64,000 nt of DNA, from assembly GCF_001605725.1 (NCBI RefSeq), contig NZ_CP011530.1, positions 2,046,001 through 2,110,000 on the forward strand. Reading direction: 5' to 3'. The notes beneath the pieces are model-generated. The model saw only the letters and a program-made list of their open reading frames with translations. It was not told the origin of the DNA and made no database searches. The stretch comes from Mycobacteroides immunogenum. GTDB lineage: Bacteria; Actinomycetota; Actinomycetes; Mycobacteriales; Mycobacteriaceae. The position numbers and the translations under genes were made by a program. Below, one piece after another: positions 54,906 through 64,000 of this stretch (the stretch's first letter is position 1; every line of letters starts with the position of its first letter).

Positions 54906-56009
54906 ATGAATCCGCTTCTCGAGTTCACCCGGCAACTCAACCCGTCACCGGCCAGCCCGGCGCGTCGGGCTGAGGTACTCGCGGCGCCGGGATTCGGGAA
55001 GTACTTCACCGACCACATGGTGTCCATCGACTGGAACACCGAAAACGGATGGCACAACGCGCAAGTGGTGCCCTACGGCCCCATCACACTCGACCCCTCG
55101 GCCATTGTGTTGCACTACGCGCAAGAGGTGTTCGAGGGACTCAAGGCCTACCGGCAGCCCGACGGAACCATCGCCGCTTTTCGCCCCGAGGCTAACGGCG
55201 AGCGATTGATCCAGTCGTGCCACCGCATCGCGATCCCCGAGCTGCCGGTGGAGCTGTTCATCGATTCGCTACGCCAGCTCATCGCGGTCGACGCCGACTG
55301 GGTGCCGCCGGGCGGTGGTGAGGAATCGCTGTACCTGCGGCCGTTCATCATCGCCACCGAGGCCGGTCTCGGGGTGCGGCCCGCCGCCGAGTACCGGTAC
55401 CTGCTCATCGCCTCGCCGGCGGGCGCCTACTTCTCCAAGGGCATCAAGCCGGTGAGTGTGTGGCTCTCGCACGAGTACGTGCGCGCCGCGCCGGGCGGGA
55501 TCGGTGCGGCCAAGACAGGCGGCAACTATGCCGCCTCGCTCGTCGCGCAGGCGCAGGCCGCCGAGGAAGGCTGCGATCAGGTGGTGTGGCTCGACGCCAT
55601 CGAACGCCGGTACATCGAAGAAATGGGCGGAATGAACCTGTTCTTCGTGTTCGGGCGTGATGGCGAGGCGCGCCTGGTGACCCCCGAGCTGTCCGGTTCG
55701 CTGCTGCCGGGTGTCACGCGGAAATCCTTGCTGCAGCTGGCCTCTGACGCCGGTTTCGCCATCGAGGAACGCAAGATCGATGTCGATGAATTGGAGAAGA
55801 AGGCGGCCTCCGGGGAGATCACCGAGGTGTTCGCCTGTGGCACCGCGGCGGTCATCACGCCGGTGGGGCGCGTCAAGCACTCGGGCGGCGAATTCACCAT
55901 CGGCGAAGGGGAACCGGGCGAGGTGACCATGGCCTTGCGTGACACGCTGACCGGTATCCAGCGCGGCACCTTCGCCGATACGCACGGCTGGATCACCAAG
56001 CTCGGCTAG
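54906..56009 (+). CDS. ilvE: Branched-chain amino acid aminotransferase IlvE
   Basis: 367 residues, class IV PLP fold. Catalytic lysine is in [17 protein letters not shown], phosphate contacts near [13 protein letters not shown], substrate arginine in [14 protein letters not shown], and the [11 protein letters not shown] block. Last step of Leu/Ile/Val synthesis; the mycobacterial enzyme can also use methionine precursors. The end overlaps the convergent phosphatase by four bases. Confidence 0.97.
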   Translation: MNPLLEFTRQLNPSPASPARRAEVLAAPGFGKYFTDHMVSIDWNTENGWHNAQVVPYGPITLDPSAIVLHYAQEVFEGLKAYRQPDGTIAAFRPEANGERLIQSCHRIAIPELPVELFIDSLRQLIAVDADWVPPGGGEESLYLRPFIIATEAGLGVRPAAEYRYLLIASPAGAYFSKGIKPVSVWLSHEYVRAAPGGIGAAKTGGNYAASLVAQAQAAEEGCDQVVWLDAIERRYIEEMGGMNLFFVFGRDGEARLVTPELSGSLLPGVTRKSLLQLASDAGFAIEERKIDVDELEKKAASGEITEVFACGTAAVITPVGRVKHSGGEFTIGEGEPGEVTMALRDTLTGIQRGTFADTHGWITKLG

Positions 56010-57718
56010 GACGCTCCGGTGCGCACCCGGCGCCGGTAGGTCACCTTGTCGAACTCACGGCCGTATTCATCGACGGCCGTGACGTCCATCTCGCTGAGCA
56101 AGGTGCCCGGGCGCACGTCAACGCGGATGAAGGCGTAATTGCGATAGCGCACCCGCGACCACGTCACCGCTTCGGCATGCTTGCTGCCATCGGACGCCCA
56201 GACAAAGCTGTTGGGCACCAGGGTGTCTGAAAGCTCGCGGCCCCGGTATCCCTCGGGTTCGCCCGGCTGAAAGTCGTAGCGGGGCCGCCCCGCGGAGCCG
56301 ACCGTGTAATACACCGTGCCATCGGTTTCCGGGTCCACGGTGGAGTTGTCGCCGGCTTCTCGGGTCGGCTGGCCCGCACGGATGGGATCGGTGCGCTCGA
56401 AGACGTGGTTATGCCCCTGCAGCACCAGATCCACCTGATAGCGATCAAACAGCGCACACCACGCGTCACGTACGCCGCCGTCGCTGGCATGCGACAGCGT
56501 GGTGGAATAGGCGCAGTGATGGAAGAAGCACACAATGAAGTCGATGTTCGGGTTAGCCCGATACGCCGCTAAAGTTCTTCCCACCCAGCCGGTTTGGGCG
56601 CCCCCCGAATAGCCGGTGTTGGCCCGGATCTCATACGACACGTCGTTGGCGTCCAGGGACAACACAGCCACATTGCCGTAGCTGAACGAATATGCCGACG
56701 GGCAGCCGGTGGGGCCGTTACCGGGGAACCCGAGGCGGGCCAGGTGGCCGCCGTAACCGTGGGTGCCGTATGCGGCCTCCATATCGTGATTACCCGTGGC
56801 GAACATCCACGGTGTGGTCGAGGCGCTGGATTCGATAGAGGTCAGATACACATCCCAGACGAAGGGGTTGTACTTGTCGAATCCCGAGGGAGCCTTGGCG
56901 CCCGAGGACACAAACTGAGGCTTTTTCCCCATCCCCGACGGATCGGCGTACGCGATATCGCCGGCCAGGATGTGAAAGTCGGGTCGGCTCGCCACAATCT
57001 GGTTCATAACGTTGAGCGTGTGCGGCACCGCCGGATCATTGTCCGCGCCATAGCCGTTGTCGTCGTACTCGCCGGGCTTCAGGCCCGGCGGTTGGGTGGG
57101 GGTCTCGTCGGTGCCCTGGTCGCCCATCATGGTGAAACGGAAGGGTGCGAGCGCGTTTCGTGCGGACGGTACCGCCGTCGCGGCGGACCGGACATCGGTG
57201 AGAAATCCGTCCGCGGTACGCCAGCGGTAGAAATGCTCGGTGCCGCCGGGAAGTCCATGCACGGGCGCATGGACATAGAACTGCTCGGCCGCCAGCACGC
57301 CGTGGTCGCTGGACGGTATCTGGGTGACCAGGTTACGAACCTCGGCCTCCAGGGAGGCGCCGAGTTCGGGTGTGGGTCCATGATCGAGAAAGATCTTGGT
57401 GCCGTGCGGATTCCTGGACAGCTGGCCGGAGAAGCTGAGCTGGCTGGCGGAGTCCGCGCCGTACCCGACGCGCCTGCCCGCGACTCCCAGCTGTGCCTCG
57501 TCCGCATACGCGCGCCGGCCGAACGGCGACACCCCCAGCGCCGCCACCGCGGCGGCCGCCGCCGAACCCCGCAGGAAGTTGCGGCGTGAGACCGCGTGAC
57601 GGCGCAGATATCCGCGATGCCACTCGTATTGTTCGGCCATCGACATCGATCCGGCGATCGACGGCGGGACGCCCATGTCCGGTGTTTCACCGGCGGGGTT
57701 CAACGGATTGCGTGGCAT
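56006..57718 (-). CDS. Tat-exported calcineurin-like purple acid phosphatase
   Basis: 570 residues. Twin-arginine signal SRRNFLRG (44-51) followed by an Ala-rich h-region, preceded by an unusually long ~43-residue n-region. Then a fibronectin-like segment (~90-190) and a metallophosphoesterase domain with the full set: [30 protein letters not shown] and [11 protein letters not shown], plus a C-terminal PAP region. Similar in layout to M. tuberculosis Rv2577. Likely acts outside the cell on phosphoesters. No phosphate-box is evident upstream, and the convergent neighbour leaves no terminator room. Confidence 0.88.
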   Translation of the reverse strand: MPRNPLNPAGETPDMGVPPSIAGSMSMAEQYEWHRGYLRRHAVSRRNFLRGSAAAAAVAALGVSPFGRRAYADEAQLGVAGRRVGYGADSASQLSFSGQLSRNPHGTKIFLDHGPTPELGASLEAEVRNLVTQIPSSDHGVLAAEQFYVHAPVHGLPGGTEHFYRWRTADGFLTDVRSAATAVPSARNALAPFRFTMMGDQGTDETPTQPPGLKPGEYDDNGYGADNDPAVPHTLNVMNQIVASRPDFHILAGDIAYADPSGMGKKPQFVSSGAKAPSGFDKYNPFVWDVYLTSIESSASTTPWMFATGNHDMEAAYGTHGYGGHLARLGFPGNGPTGCPSAYSFSYGNVAVLSLDANDVSYEIRANTGYSGGAQTGWVGRTLAAYRANPNIDFIVCFFHHCAYSTTLSHASDGGVRDAWCALFDRYQVDLVLQGHNHVFERTDPIRAGQPTREAGDNSTVDPETDGTVYYTVGSAGRPRYDFQPGEPEGYRGRELSDTLVPNSFVWASDGSKHAEAVTWSRVRYRNYAFIRVDVRPGTLLSEMDVTAVDEYGREFDKVTYRRRVRTGAS

Positions 57719-57806
57719 AGGTTCGAATGGTGGACCACGGCGGCAGGTAACGCGACCGCACAGGCCGATGTGGCCGCGAAATCCTGGTGAATCTTTTTGG
57801 GTGGCA

Positions 57807-58565
57807 TCAATACGCCGCGAAACCGAGTGCGGCCAGCGTGGTGGTCACCTCGACGCTCCCACCCAACACGTCGCCGGTGATTCCGCCGAACCTGCGGACG
57901 CAATGACGTACCAGGAGCGCTCCAGCCAGCAGGGCCACCAGCACCGCCGCCGGCCCCTGCCACGGCCGCCAGGGCTGAGCCAGAACTCCCACGGCCACCG
58001 CCGCGAGCACCCAGATGCCTGCCAGCCACAGCGGCTGAGAGCCAGCGACCCGGGTGCCGAAGCCGCTCTGTGCGGCTCCGGGCACACCACGCCGGCAAGC
58101 CACCACCGCGCTGACCCGTCCCACCGCGATGGCCAGCGCGATGGCCAGCCATTCTTGCCGGGAAGCCAGTACGCCGAACGACAATGCTTGTGTCAGAACA
58201 GAGATGATTAGCGCCACCACCCCGAACGGCCCGGCCGAGCCATCGCGCATCACTGCCAGTGCGCGCTCCGGCGGCCCGTAGCAGCCCAGTGCGTCGGCGG
58301 TATCGGACAGCCCGTCGATATGCAGGCCCCGGGTGGCGAGAATCGTCGCCGTGACCGCCGCCAGCCCAGCCAGCGGTGCCATGTAGGCGAAATGCATGAT
58401 CCAGGCGACGAAGGCGGCGAGCACGCCCAACGCCGCGCCCACCACCGGCAGAGCGCCCAGCACCGGCCCGGAAAGTGATCCTGCGAGCCGCGCGGGAACC
58501 GGTGCCACGGTGGCGAATTCGAAGGCGCCACCGACCGGCCGCAGGATCCGCAGCAGCGCGTTCAT
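57807..58565 (-). CDS. cobS: Cobalamin-5-phosphate synthase CobS
   Basis: 252 residues, several membrane helices. CobS blocks [12 protein letters not shown] at the N-terminus and [42 protein letters not shown], the nucleotide/metal binding heart of the family. Joins alpha-ribazole phosphate (from CobT) to GDP-cobinamide (from CobU). ATGA overlap with cobT. Start ATG 58565 was chosen on that overlap and homology; the longer frame upstream is a shadow of cobT. Confidence 0.95.
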   Translation of the reverse strand: MNALLRILRPVGGAFEFATVAPVPARLAGSLSGPVLGALPVVGAALGVLAAFVAWIMHFAYMAPLAGLAAVTATILATRGLHIDGLSDTADALGCYGPPERALAVMRDGSAGPFGVVALIISVLTQALSFGVLASRQEWLAIALAIAVGRVSAVVACRRGVPGAAQSGFGTRVAGSQPLWLAGIWVLAAVAVGVLAQPWRPWQGPAAVLVALLAGALLVRHCVRRFGGITGDVLGGSVEVTTTLAALGFAAY

Positions 58566-59584
58566 GCGCTGTCCACCCCGGCCTCGTCGAAGGTCGCCAT
58601 CTGGGCCAGTGTGCCGACGGCGGCTTGCAGCACCGGAAGCGCAACGAGTGCACCGGAACCCTCGCCCAGCCGCATCTGCAGATCGAGCACAGGTTCCAGT
58701 CGTAGGCGTTGCAGGGCAAGGGAATGTGCGGGCTCGGTGGAGCGATGTCCGGCGAGCCACCACTGGCGCGCCCCCGGCGCCAGCTGCTCGGCCACCAGCG
58801 CGGCGGCTGTCACCACCACTCCGTCCAGCAGCACGGGAGTGCGCCGCACTGCCGCCTGTGCCAGGAAGCCGGCCATGGCCGCGAGATCGGCGCCGCCCGC
58901 CACGCCCAGCAGCGCCACCGGATCGGTGCGCACATCCTTGGTGCGGCGCAGCGCGTCGCGGATGGCGGCGGTCTTGCGCATCCACCCGGCGTCATCGACC
59001 CCGGTGCCGCGGCCCACCACCGCTACGGGCTCACTGCCGGTGAGGGCGGCCACCAACACCGTTGCGGGTGTGGTGTTTCCGATGCCCATATCCCCGGCGA
59101 TGAGCAGGTCGGCTCCGCTGTCGATCTCGGCGTCGGCCAGTGCGATGCCTGTCGCGAGTGCCGCGTGCGTCTGCTCGGTGGTGAGAGCGTCCTCGACCGC
59201 GATGTTGCCGCTGGGCCGGCCGACCGCCATATCGGCCACCCGCACGCTGGCCCCGGTCAACGCCGCCAGTACGTTGACGGCGGCGCCACCGGCATCCATG
59301 TTGCGCACCATCTGGGCGGTGACCGATGGGGGATAGGCGGATACCCCGCCGGCCGCCACGCCATGGTCACCGGCGAAGACCACCACTCGCGGCCGCTGGA
59401 ATGTTGTAGGGGGGCACTGATTTTGGCAGGCCGATGCCCAGATGGACAGCTCCTCCAGCCGTCCCAGCGCGCCCGCGGGCTTGGTGAGGCGCTGCTGTCG
59501 CGCTCGAGCGGCGTCGGCGATATCCGGATTGGGCGCCGTCACCGGTGCGAATCGCGGCGCCTGAGGTGGTTCGGCCTGCGTCAC
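58562..59584 (-). CDS. cobT: Nicotinate-nucleotide-dimethylbenzimidazole phosphoribosyltransferase CobT
   Basis: 340 residues from GTG 59584. Landmarks: [75 protein letters not shown] and the C-terminal [16 protein letters not shown] with the catalytic Glu. Makes alpha-ribazole-5'-phosphate. Both ends overlap partners by four bases (GTGA with cobU, ATGA with cobS). Confidence 0.97.
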   Translation of the reverse strand: MTQAEPPQAPRFAPVTAPNPDIADAARARQQRLTKPAGALGRLEELSIWASACQNQCPPTTFQRPRVVVFAGDHGVAAGGVSAYPPSVTAQMVRNMDAGGAAVNVLAALTGASVRVADMAVGRPSGNIAVEDALTTEQTHAALATGIALADAEIDSGADLLIAGDMGIGNTTPATVLVAALTGSEPVAVVGRGTGVDDAGWMRKTAAIRDALRRTKDVRTDPVALLGVAGGADLAAMAGFLAQAAVRRTPVLLDGVVVTAAALVAEQLAPGARQWWLAGHRSTEPAHSLALQRLRLEPVLDLQMRLGEGSGALVALPVLQAAVGTLAQMATFDEAGVDSA

Positions 59585-60114
59585 GTGTGTGCTCCCTTGA
59601 TGGCCAGCGGCTGGCCCGCCACCACTAGCAGTACCCGATCGCAGTGCGCCGCGACCGCCTGATTCAGCGTGCCGAGTGCGTCCGCGAAGAGCCTCCCGGC
59701 AGCGGTGGCAGGCACCACGGTCAGGCCGACTTCCGGGCTCACGATCACCAAGTCGACGGAGTAGGCGGCGACGGCCTCGACCAGCGCGCCGATATCCGCG
59801 GTGACCGCGTCGGCCCCGGCATCCCAGGCGCCCCGGGCGTCCATCGCCGCGGTAAGCCAGCCCCCAAGATCATCGACGAGCGTCGGCAGCGGTGCGCGGG
59901 TGCGCAACTCGGTCGCGATATCCGTGGTTTCGGCCGTCGTCCAGTGCGACGGACGGCGGGACCGGTGCGCGGCGACCCGGGTGGCCCAGGCCTCGTCCCC
60001 GGCCAGTGACGACCCGGTGGCCAAATACCGCGCCGGGCCTTCGGCGGGTAGCAGCGACTCGGCGAAACGCGACTTTCCCGAACGAATTCCACCAAGAACC
60101 AGCGTGGTAGCCAC
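59581..60114 (-). CDS. cobU: Adenosylcobinamide kinase/guanylyltransferase CobU
   Basis: 177 residues. P-loop [15 protein letters not shown] at the N-terminus, SHWTTAE (guanylylated-His region: [13 protein letters not shown]), VDDLGGWLT, and [33 protein letters not shown]. Phosphorylates and guanylylates adenosylcobinamide. In M. tuberculosis cobU (Rv0254c) is far from cobT-cobS; here the three form one overlapping operon. The upstream DUF3043 gene ends six bases before it, so it may be in the same transcript. Confidence 0.95.
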   Translation of the reverse strand: MATTLVLGGIRSGKSRFAESLLPAEGPARYLATGSSLAGDEAWATRVAAHRSRRPSHWTTAETTDIATELRTRAPLPTLVDDLGGWLTAAMDARGAWDAGADAVTADIGALVEAVAAYSVDLVIVSPEVGLTVVPATAAGRLFADALGTLNQAVAAHCDRVLLVVAGQPLAIKGAHT

Positions 60115-60120
60115 GTGAGG

Positions 60121-60786
60121 CTAGACCGGCTCGCCGCGATTTACCCGGGGACGTGGCGCACGCATCCTGCGCAGCTGTGACGCGCGGCTCGCGGCATACC
60201 AGCCGAGCTTGAAGCCGGCCTCGTCGCTGGTCGGGAAGCGTTCGTAGACACGTTTGTTCACCAGCCGGCCCACGAAGATTCCGTCCACGATCATGACGAG
60301 CATCAGCACCAGCATGGCCGGGGTCATCCACATCTGGACCTGCACCGACGGCACCGCGAACATGGTGAAGATCAAAAAGAGTGCCAGCGGCATGAACAGA
60401 CCCAGCACATTGCGGCGCGAGTCGACGATGTCACGCGCGAAGGCGCGCACCGGGCCCTTGTCGCGAGGCAACAAGTACGCCTCGTCGCCGGCCATCATCT
60501 TTTCGCGGTTGTCGGCCATGCGGGCGCGCCGCTCGGCGCTCTCCACCTTGCGTTCGGCGCGCGAGAGCTTCGGCCCGCGCAGGGCCTTGCGGCGCTGACG
60601 AGCCTCGGCGCTGGTCAACGGTGCCGGAGCGATCGGTCCGCGGCGCTTACCGGCGTCCCGCTTGGGTGTGGGGCGGCCCTTTCCGGCCTGCGCCGACCCG
60701 GCAGAATCTGTGACGCTCGTCTCACCGGATTCGGGAGTCGAGGCGTTGTCTTCGGGGGCGGATTTCTTTCGGCCGAGCAGATTCAC
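60121..60786 (-). CDS. DUF3043 membrane protein (Rv2206-like)
   Basis: 221 residues. First ~85 residues are charged and Ala/Pro-rich (APLTSAEARQRRKALRGPKLSRAERK), then DNREKMMAGDEAYLLPRDKGPVR, two membrane helices (about 128-146 and 152-170), and a basic C-terminus. Conserved in actinobacteria beside the cobalamin genes; unknown function. The GTG start is six bases from a minus-strand TAATCT. Confidence 0.82.
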   Translation of the reverse strand: MNLLGRKKSAPEDNASTPESGETSVTDSAGSAQAGKGRPTPKRDAGKRRGPIAPAPLTSAEARQRRKALRGPKLSRAERKVESAERRARMADNREKMMAGDEAYLLPRDKGPVRAFARDIVDSRRNVLGLFMPLALFLIFTMFAVPSVQVQMWMTPAMLVLMLVMIVDGIFVGRLVNKRVYERFPTSDEAGFKLGWYAASRASQLRRMRAPRPRVNRGEPV

Positions 60787-60792
60787 ACGCCC

Positions 60793-60802
60793 AGATTATC
60801 CT
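60793..60802. promoter_or_regulatory. Symmetric bidirectional promoter (DUF3043/glycerate kinase)
   Basis: AGATTATCCT contains TATCCT on plus (60797-60802) and TAATCT on minus (60798-60793), sharing the TA. Each ends six bases before a start codon: ATG 60809 plus, GTG 60786 minus. 22 bases separate the starts, exactly as in the ptkA/cobC pair. Confidence 0.65.
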
Positions 60803-60808
60803 GCGCGA

Positions 60809-61870
60809 ATGAGTCAGATTCTGGTGGCGCCCGACAGCTTCGGTGACACGCTCACGGCCACCGAGGCCGCCGGTGTCATCGCGGACGGCTGGCACCGTAC
60901 CCGCCCGGACGACGTGGTCGTGCTCAGCCCGCAATCCGACGGCGGACCGGGGTTCGTGGACGTGCTCGCCGCGCAGCTGCCCGCGGCGCGGCGGCACGCG
61001 CTGCGGGTGCGTGGCCCCCTCGAGGAGGACGTCGACGCGGTCTGGCTCTTGGACGCGGCGACCGCCTATATCGAATGCGCACAGGCCTGCGGGCTGCCGC
61101 TGCTGCGCCAGGCACCATCCGTCGATACCGCCTGGCGCGCACACAGCACGGGGGTGGGACAGCTGATCTCCGCCGCGCTGGAGTCCGGGGCGACACGTGT
61201 CGTGGTCGGCCTGGGCGGCAGCAGTTGTACCGACGGGGGTGCGGGACTCATCGCGGGCCTTGGCGGGATCGAGCAGGCGCAACGCCGGTTGGCCACAACC
61301 GAACTGGTGGTGGCCAGCGATGTCGAGCATCCGCTGCTGGGGCCGCGCGGCGCGGCCGTGGTGTTCGGGCCGCAGAAGGGAGCCGACCCCGACACCGTCC
61401 AGCGCCTCGAGGCCAGACTCACCGACTGGGCGACGGCGTTGGAGGCGGGAACCGGGCGCGGCGTGCGGGACGTGGCCGGAGCCGGGGCCGCGGGCGGCAT
61501 CGGGGCCGCGCTGCTCGCACTCGGGGGCCGTCGCGAATCGGGGGCACGCATCGTGGCCGAGCACACCGGCCTGGAGGCGGCGATCTCCCGGGCCGACCTG
61601 GTGATCACCGGAGAGGGCAAGTTCGACGACCAGACCCTGCACGGCAAGGTGGCGGGAGCGGTCGCGGCCCGCGCCGCGGCCTCCGGCACCCCGGTGCTGG
61701 TCTTGGCGGGCCAGGTGGCGCTGGCCGCCGGTGAGTATGAGCGGGCAGGTATCGCCCGCGCGGAATCGATCTCCCAGTTCGCGGGCTCTGTGCGGCGCGC
61801 CATGGAGGACGCGGCCGGTCAACTCGCCGGTTTGGCGGCGCGGGTCGCGCGCGAGTGGGCACAGCTGTAG
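60809..61870 (+). CDS. Glycerate kinase (GarK family, Rv2205c)
   Basis: 353 residues. GlxK/GarK-type signatures: ILVAPDSFGDTLTATEAA at the start, LSPQSDGGPGFVDVL, VVGLGGSSCTDGGAGLIAGLGG, and DLVITGEGKFDDQTLHGKV. Phosphorylates glycerate; the preferred position (2 or 3) is not evident. Leaderless start. Position next to the DUF3043 gene agrees with Rv2205c/Rv2206. Confidence 0.92.
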   Translation: MSQILVAPDSFGDTLTATEAAGVIADGWHRTRPDDVVVLSPQSDGGPGFVDVLAAQLPAARRHALRVRGPLEEDVDAVWLLDAATAYIECAQACGLPLLRQAPSVDTAWRAHSTGVGQLISAALESGATRVVVGLGGSSCTDGGAGLIAGLGGIEQAQRRLATTELVVASDVEHPLLGPRGAAVVFGPQKGADPDTVQRLEARLTDWATALEAGTGRGVRDVAGAGAAGGIGAALLALGGRRESGARIVAEHTGLEAAISRADLVITGEGKFDDQTLHGKVAGAVAARAAASGTPVLVLAGQVALAAGEYERAGIARAESISQFAGSVRRAMEDAAGQLAGLAARVAREWAQL

Positions 61871-61960
61871 GAATAGCCGCACACGAGGTACCGTTGAGGT
61901 CAGAAGACGTCGCTGAAATGGACGTCCACCCGCGAGCTTCGACCCAGGGGAGATCCCACC

Positions 61961-62332
61961 ATGACTGTTCAAGACGAATCGACCGCCACCAGCACCGACG
62001 AGGGCACGCATGGCGCCGTCTTGACCGATGCTGCCGCCGCCAAGGCCAAGGCGCTGCTGGATCAGGAAGGCCGCGACGATCTGTCGCTGCGTATCGCCGT
62101 CCAGCCGGGTGGCTGCGCCGGTCTGCGCTACCAGCTCTTCTTCGACGACCGCACCCTCGACGGTGACCTCGTTACCGAGTTCGACGGCGTGAAGCTCACC
62201 GTGGACCGGATGAGCGCCCCGTACATCCAGGGCGCCTCCATCGACTTCGTCGACACCATCGAGAAGCAGGGCTTCACGATCGACAACCCGAACGCCACCG
62301 GCTCCTGCGCCTGCGGCGACTCCTTCAACTGA
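61961..62332 (+). CDS. erpA: A-type iron-sulfur carrier ErpA/IscA
   Basis: 123 residues. Three cluster-binding cysteines at C52 (PGGCAGLRY), C116 and C118 (GSCACGDSF), with the family motif SAPYIQGASIDFV. Extended acidic N-terminus of about 18 residues. Delivers Fe-S clusters to apo-proteins, such as LipA encoded in this window. Ribosome site AGGGGAG precedes ATG. Orthologue of Rv2204c, which is essential in M. tuberculosis. Confidence 0.96.
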   Translation: MTVQDESTATSTDEGTHGAVLTDAAAAKAKALLDQEGRDDLSLRIAVQPGGCAGLRYQLFFDDRTLDGDLVTEFDGVKLTVDRMSAPYIQGASIDFVDTIEKQGFTIDNPNATGSCACGDSFN

Positions 62333-62346
62333 TCAGCACCGCCTGA

Positions 62347-62889
62347 TCAGTACGCGTTGGCTCCGCGCATGTAGGCGGAGCAGACGTAGATCTTGCCCTC
62401 GTTGAGCAGCAGCTCTGCCTGACCTTGCGGGGCATCCTTACGCTTCTGGCTCGTCGCGGTGAACAGCACCTTGAGCTGGTACTGGGAGAAGTACACGATC
62501 TTGTCGATCGACTTCACCGTCGCGGTACCGAAGGTGGCCACAAACTGCTGGGCGTTGGCGCGCACAATCGTGTCGTCGGTGTCCTTGTCGCGCACCGCGT
62601 CGTACAGTCCGCAGCCGGCATTACGTGCCAGCGTCACGGTGTCGAGCCTGGACATGGCATCCAGGTAGGCCTGGATGGTCTGCTCGATCTTCGCCTCACT
62701 GGGCCGCTGGGACACGCCAGAATTCTTGGTCAAGAACCCCAGCAGCAGCGCCAGCACCAGCAGCGCACCCACCACTGCGGCGGGGGCGACCCAACCGGGC
62801 ACCTTGCGCTTGCGTTCGGGGTAGTCGACCGGCGGCGGCATGGGCGGTAAACCAGGGTAGGGCACCGTCGAATAACCTGGTTCAGCCAT
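62347..62889 (-). CDS. Membrane-anchored protein of the Rv2203 family
   Basis: 180 residues from ATG 62889 (ribosome site AGGAG). Pro-rich cytosolic N-terminus (PYPGLPPMPPPVDYPERKRK), one membrane helix (~32-53), then an extracytoplasmic domain with two cysteines (ARNAGCG and YVCSAY), a likely disulfide. Pattern IEQTIQAYLDAMSRLDTVTLARNAGCGLYD suggests an NTF2/DUF4878-like fold. Function unknown. Convergent with erpA, 14 bases between stops. Confidence 0.8.
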   Translation of the reverse strand: MAEPGYSTVPYPGLPPMPPPVDYPERKRKVPGWVAPAAVVGALLVLALLLGFLTKNSGVSQRPSEAKIEQTIQAYLDAMSRLDTVTLARNAGCGLYDAVRDKDTDDTIVRANAQQFVATFGTATVKSIDKIVYFSQYQLKVLFTATSQKRKDAPQGQAELLLNEGKIYVCSAYMRGANAY

Positions 62890-62979
62890 TGATTCTCCTG
62901 AAAATCGTGTCCCCGATCTCACTCCCCAACAAACCAGGCTAGCAATCGGCCACAACCCCGGAACAGTTACGTTAGGTAA

Positions 62980-64000
<1,021 letters not shown>

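Overview
The window is high-GC mycobacterial chromosome. Its backbone follows the Mycobacterium tuberculosis stretch Rv2236c (cobD) to Rv2202c (adoK) almost gene for gene, in reverse orientation: cobD end, SURF1, ptpA, ptkA, cobC, Nif3-like, zinc-ribbon protein, RNase H/phosphatase, CYTH-CHAD, panB, two CaeA-type hydrolases, glnA2, glnE, glnA1, RDD protein, DUF4191, lipA, lipB, SDR, dlaT, pepA, gcvT, ilvE, cobS, cobT, DUF3043, glycerate kinase, erpA, Rv2203-like, adoK. The accessory genes (extra DGAT, standalone FAAL, cobU next to cobT, P450/TetR, several lone regulators) suggest a rapid grower, most likely the Mycobacteroides abscessus-chelonae group. That placement is inferred from gene content only.

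Layout. 1-6033: cobalamin and phosphatase block. 6043-18528: insertion relative to M. tuberculosis, holding a HugZ-like protein, a DUF222-HNH gene, a five-gene MoxR/DUF58/DUF4129 operon on the minus strand and, divergent from it, a magnesium-sensing M-box riboswitch leader driving a VWA (Rv1481-like) gene and an MgtA-type P-type ATPase; then a VOC protein, RNase P RNA and an RNB ribonuclease. 18529-31906: CYTH-CHAD, FAAL, panB, DGAT, CaeA pair, glnA2-glnE. 31907-38743: insertion between glnE and glnA1, with an AT-rich islet, two hemophore-like proteins, a PrrAB-like two-component system and tandem DoxX genes. 38744-46307: glnA1 with a double GlnR box, RDD, then MFS, a GNAT/ornithine-N-monooxygenase pair, TetR and P450. 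46294-64000: lipoate, dlaT, pepA, gcvT, ilvE, cobalamin assembly (cobU-cobT-cobS), erpA and adoK.

How the genes work together. glnA1, glnA2 and glnE form the nitrogen-assimilation core; Tyr406 of GlnA1 is present as the substrate of GlnE. lipB and lipA make and attach lipoate, which the two lipoyl domains of DlaT use. cobU-cobT-cobS perform the late steps of cobalamin assembly. PtpA and PtkA are the phosphatase/HAD-kinase pair known from M. tuberculosis.

Most interesting. (1) The M-box leader, with a promoter, an intrinsic-terminator-like hairpin and a leader peptide with a perfect Shine-Dalgarno, places a MIDAS-type VWA protein under the same Mg2+ control as MgtA, next to a MoxR operon. (2) Three divergent gene pairs share the same symmetric -10 arrangement (ANNNTANNNT) with both genes apparently leaderless, 22-23 bases between start codons. 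(3) An OlsB-like acyltransferase overlaps an ornithine N-hydroxylase with no NRPS nearby.
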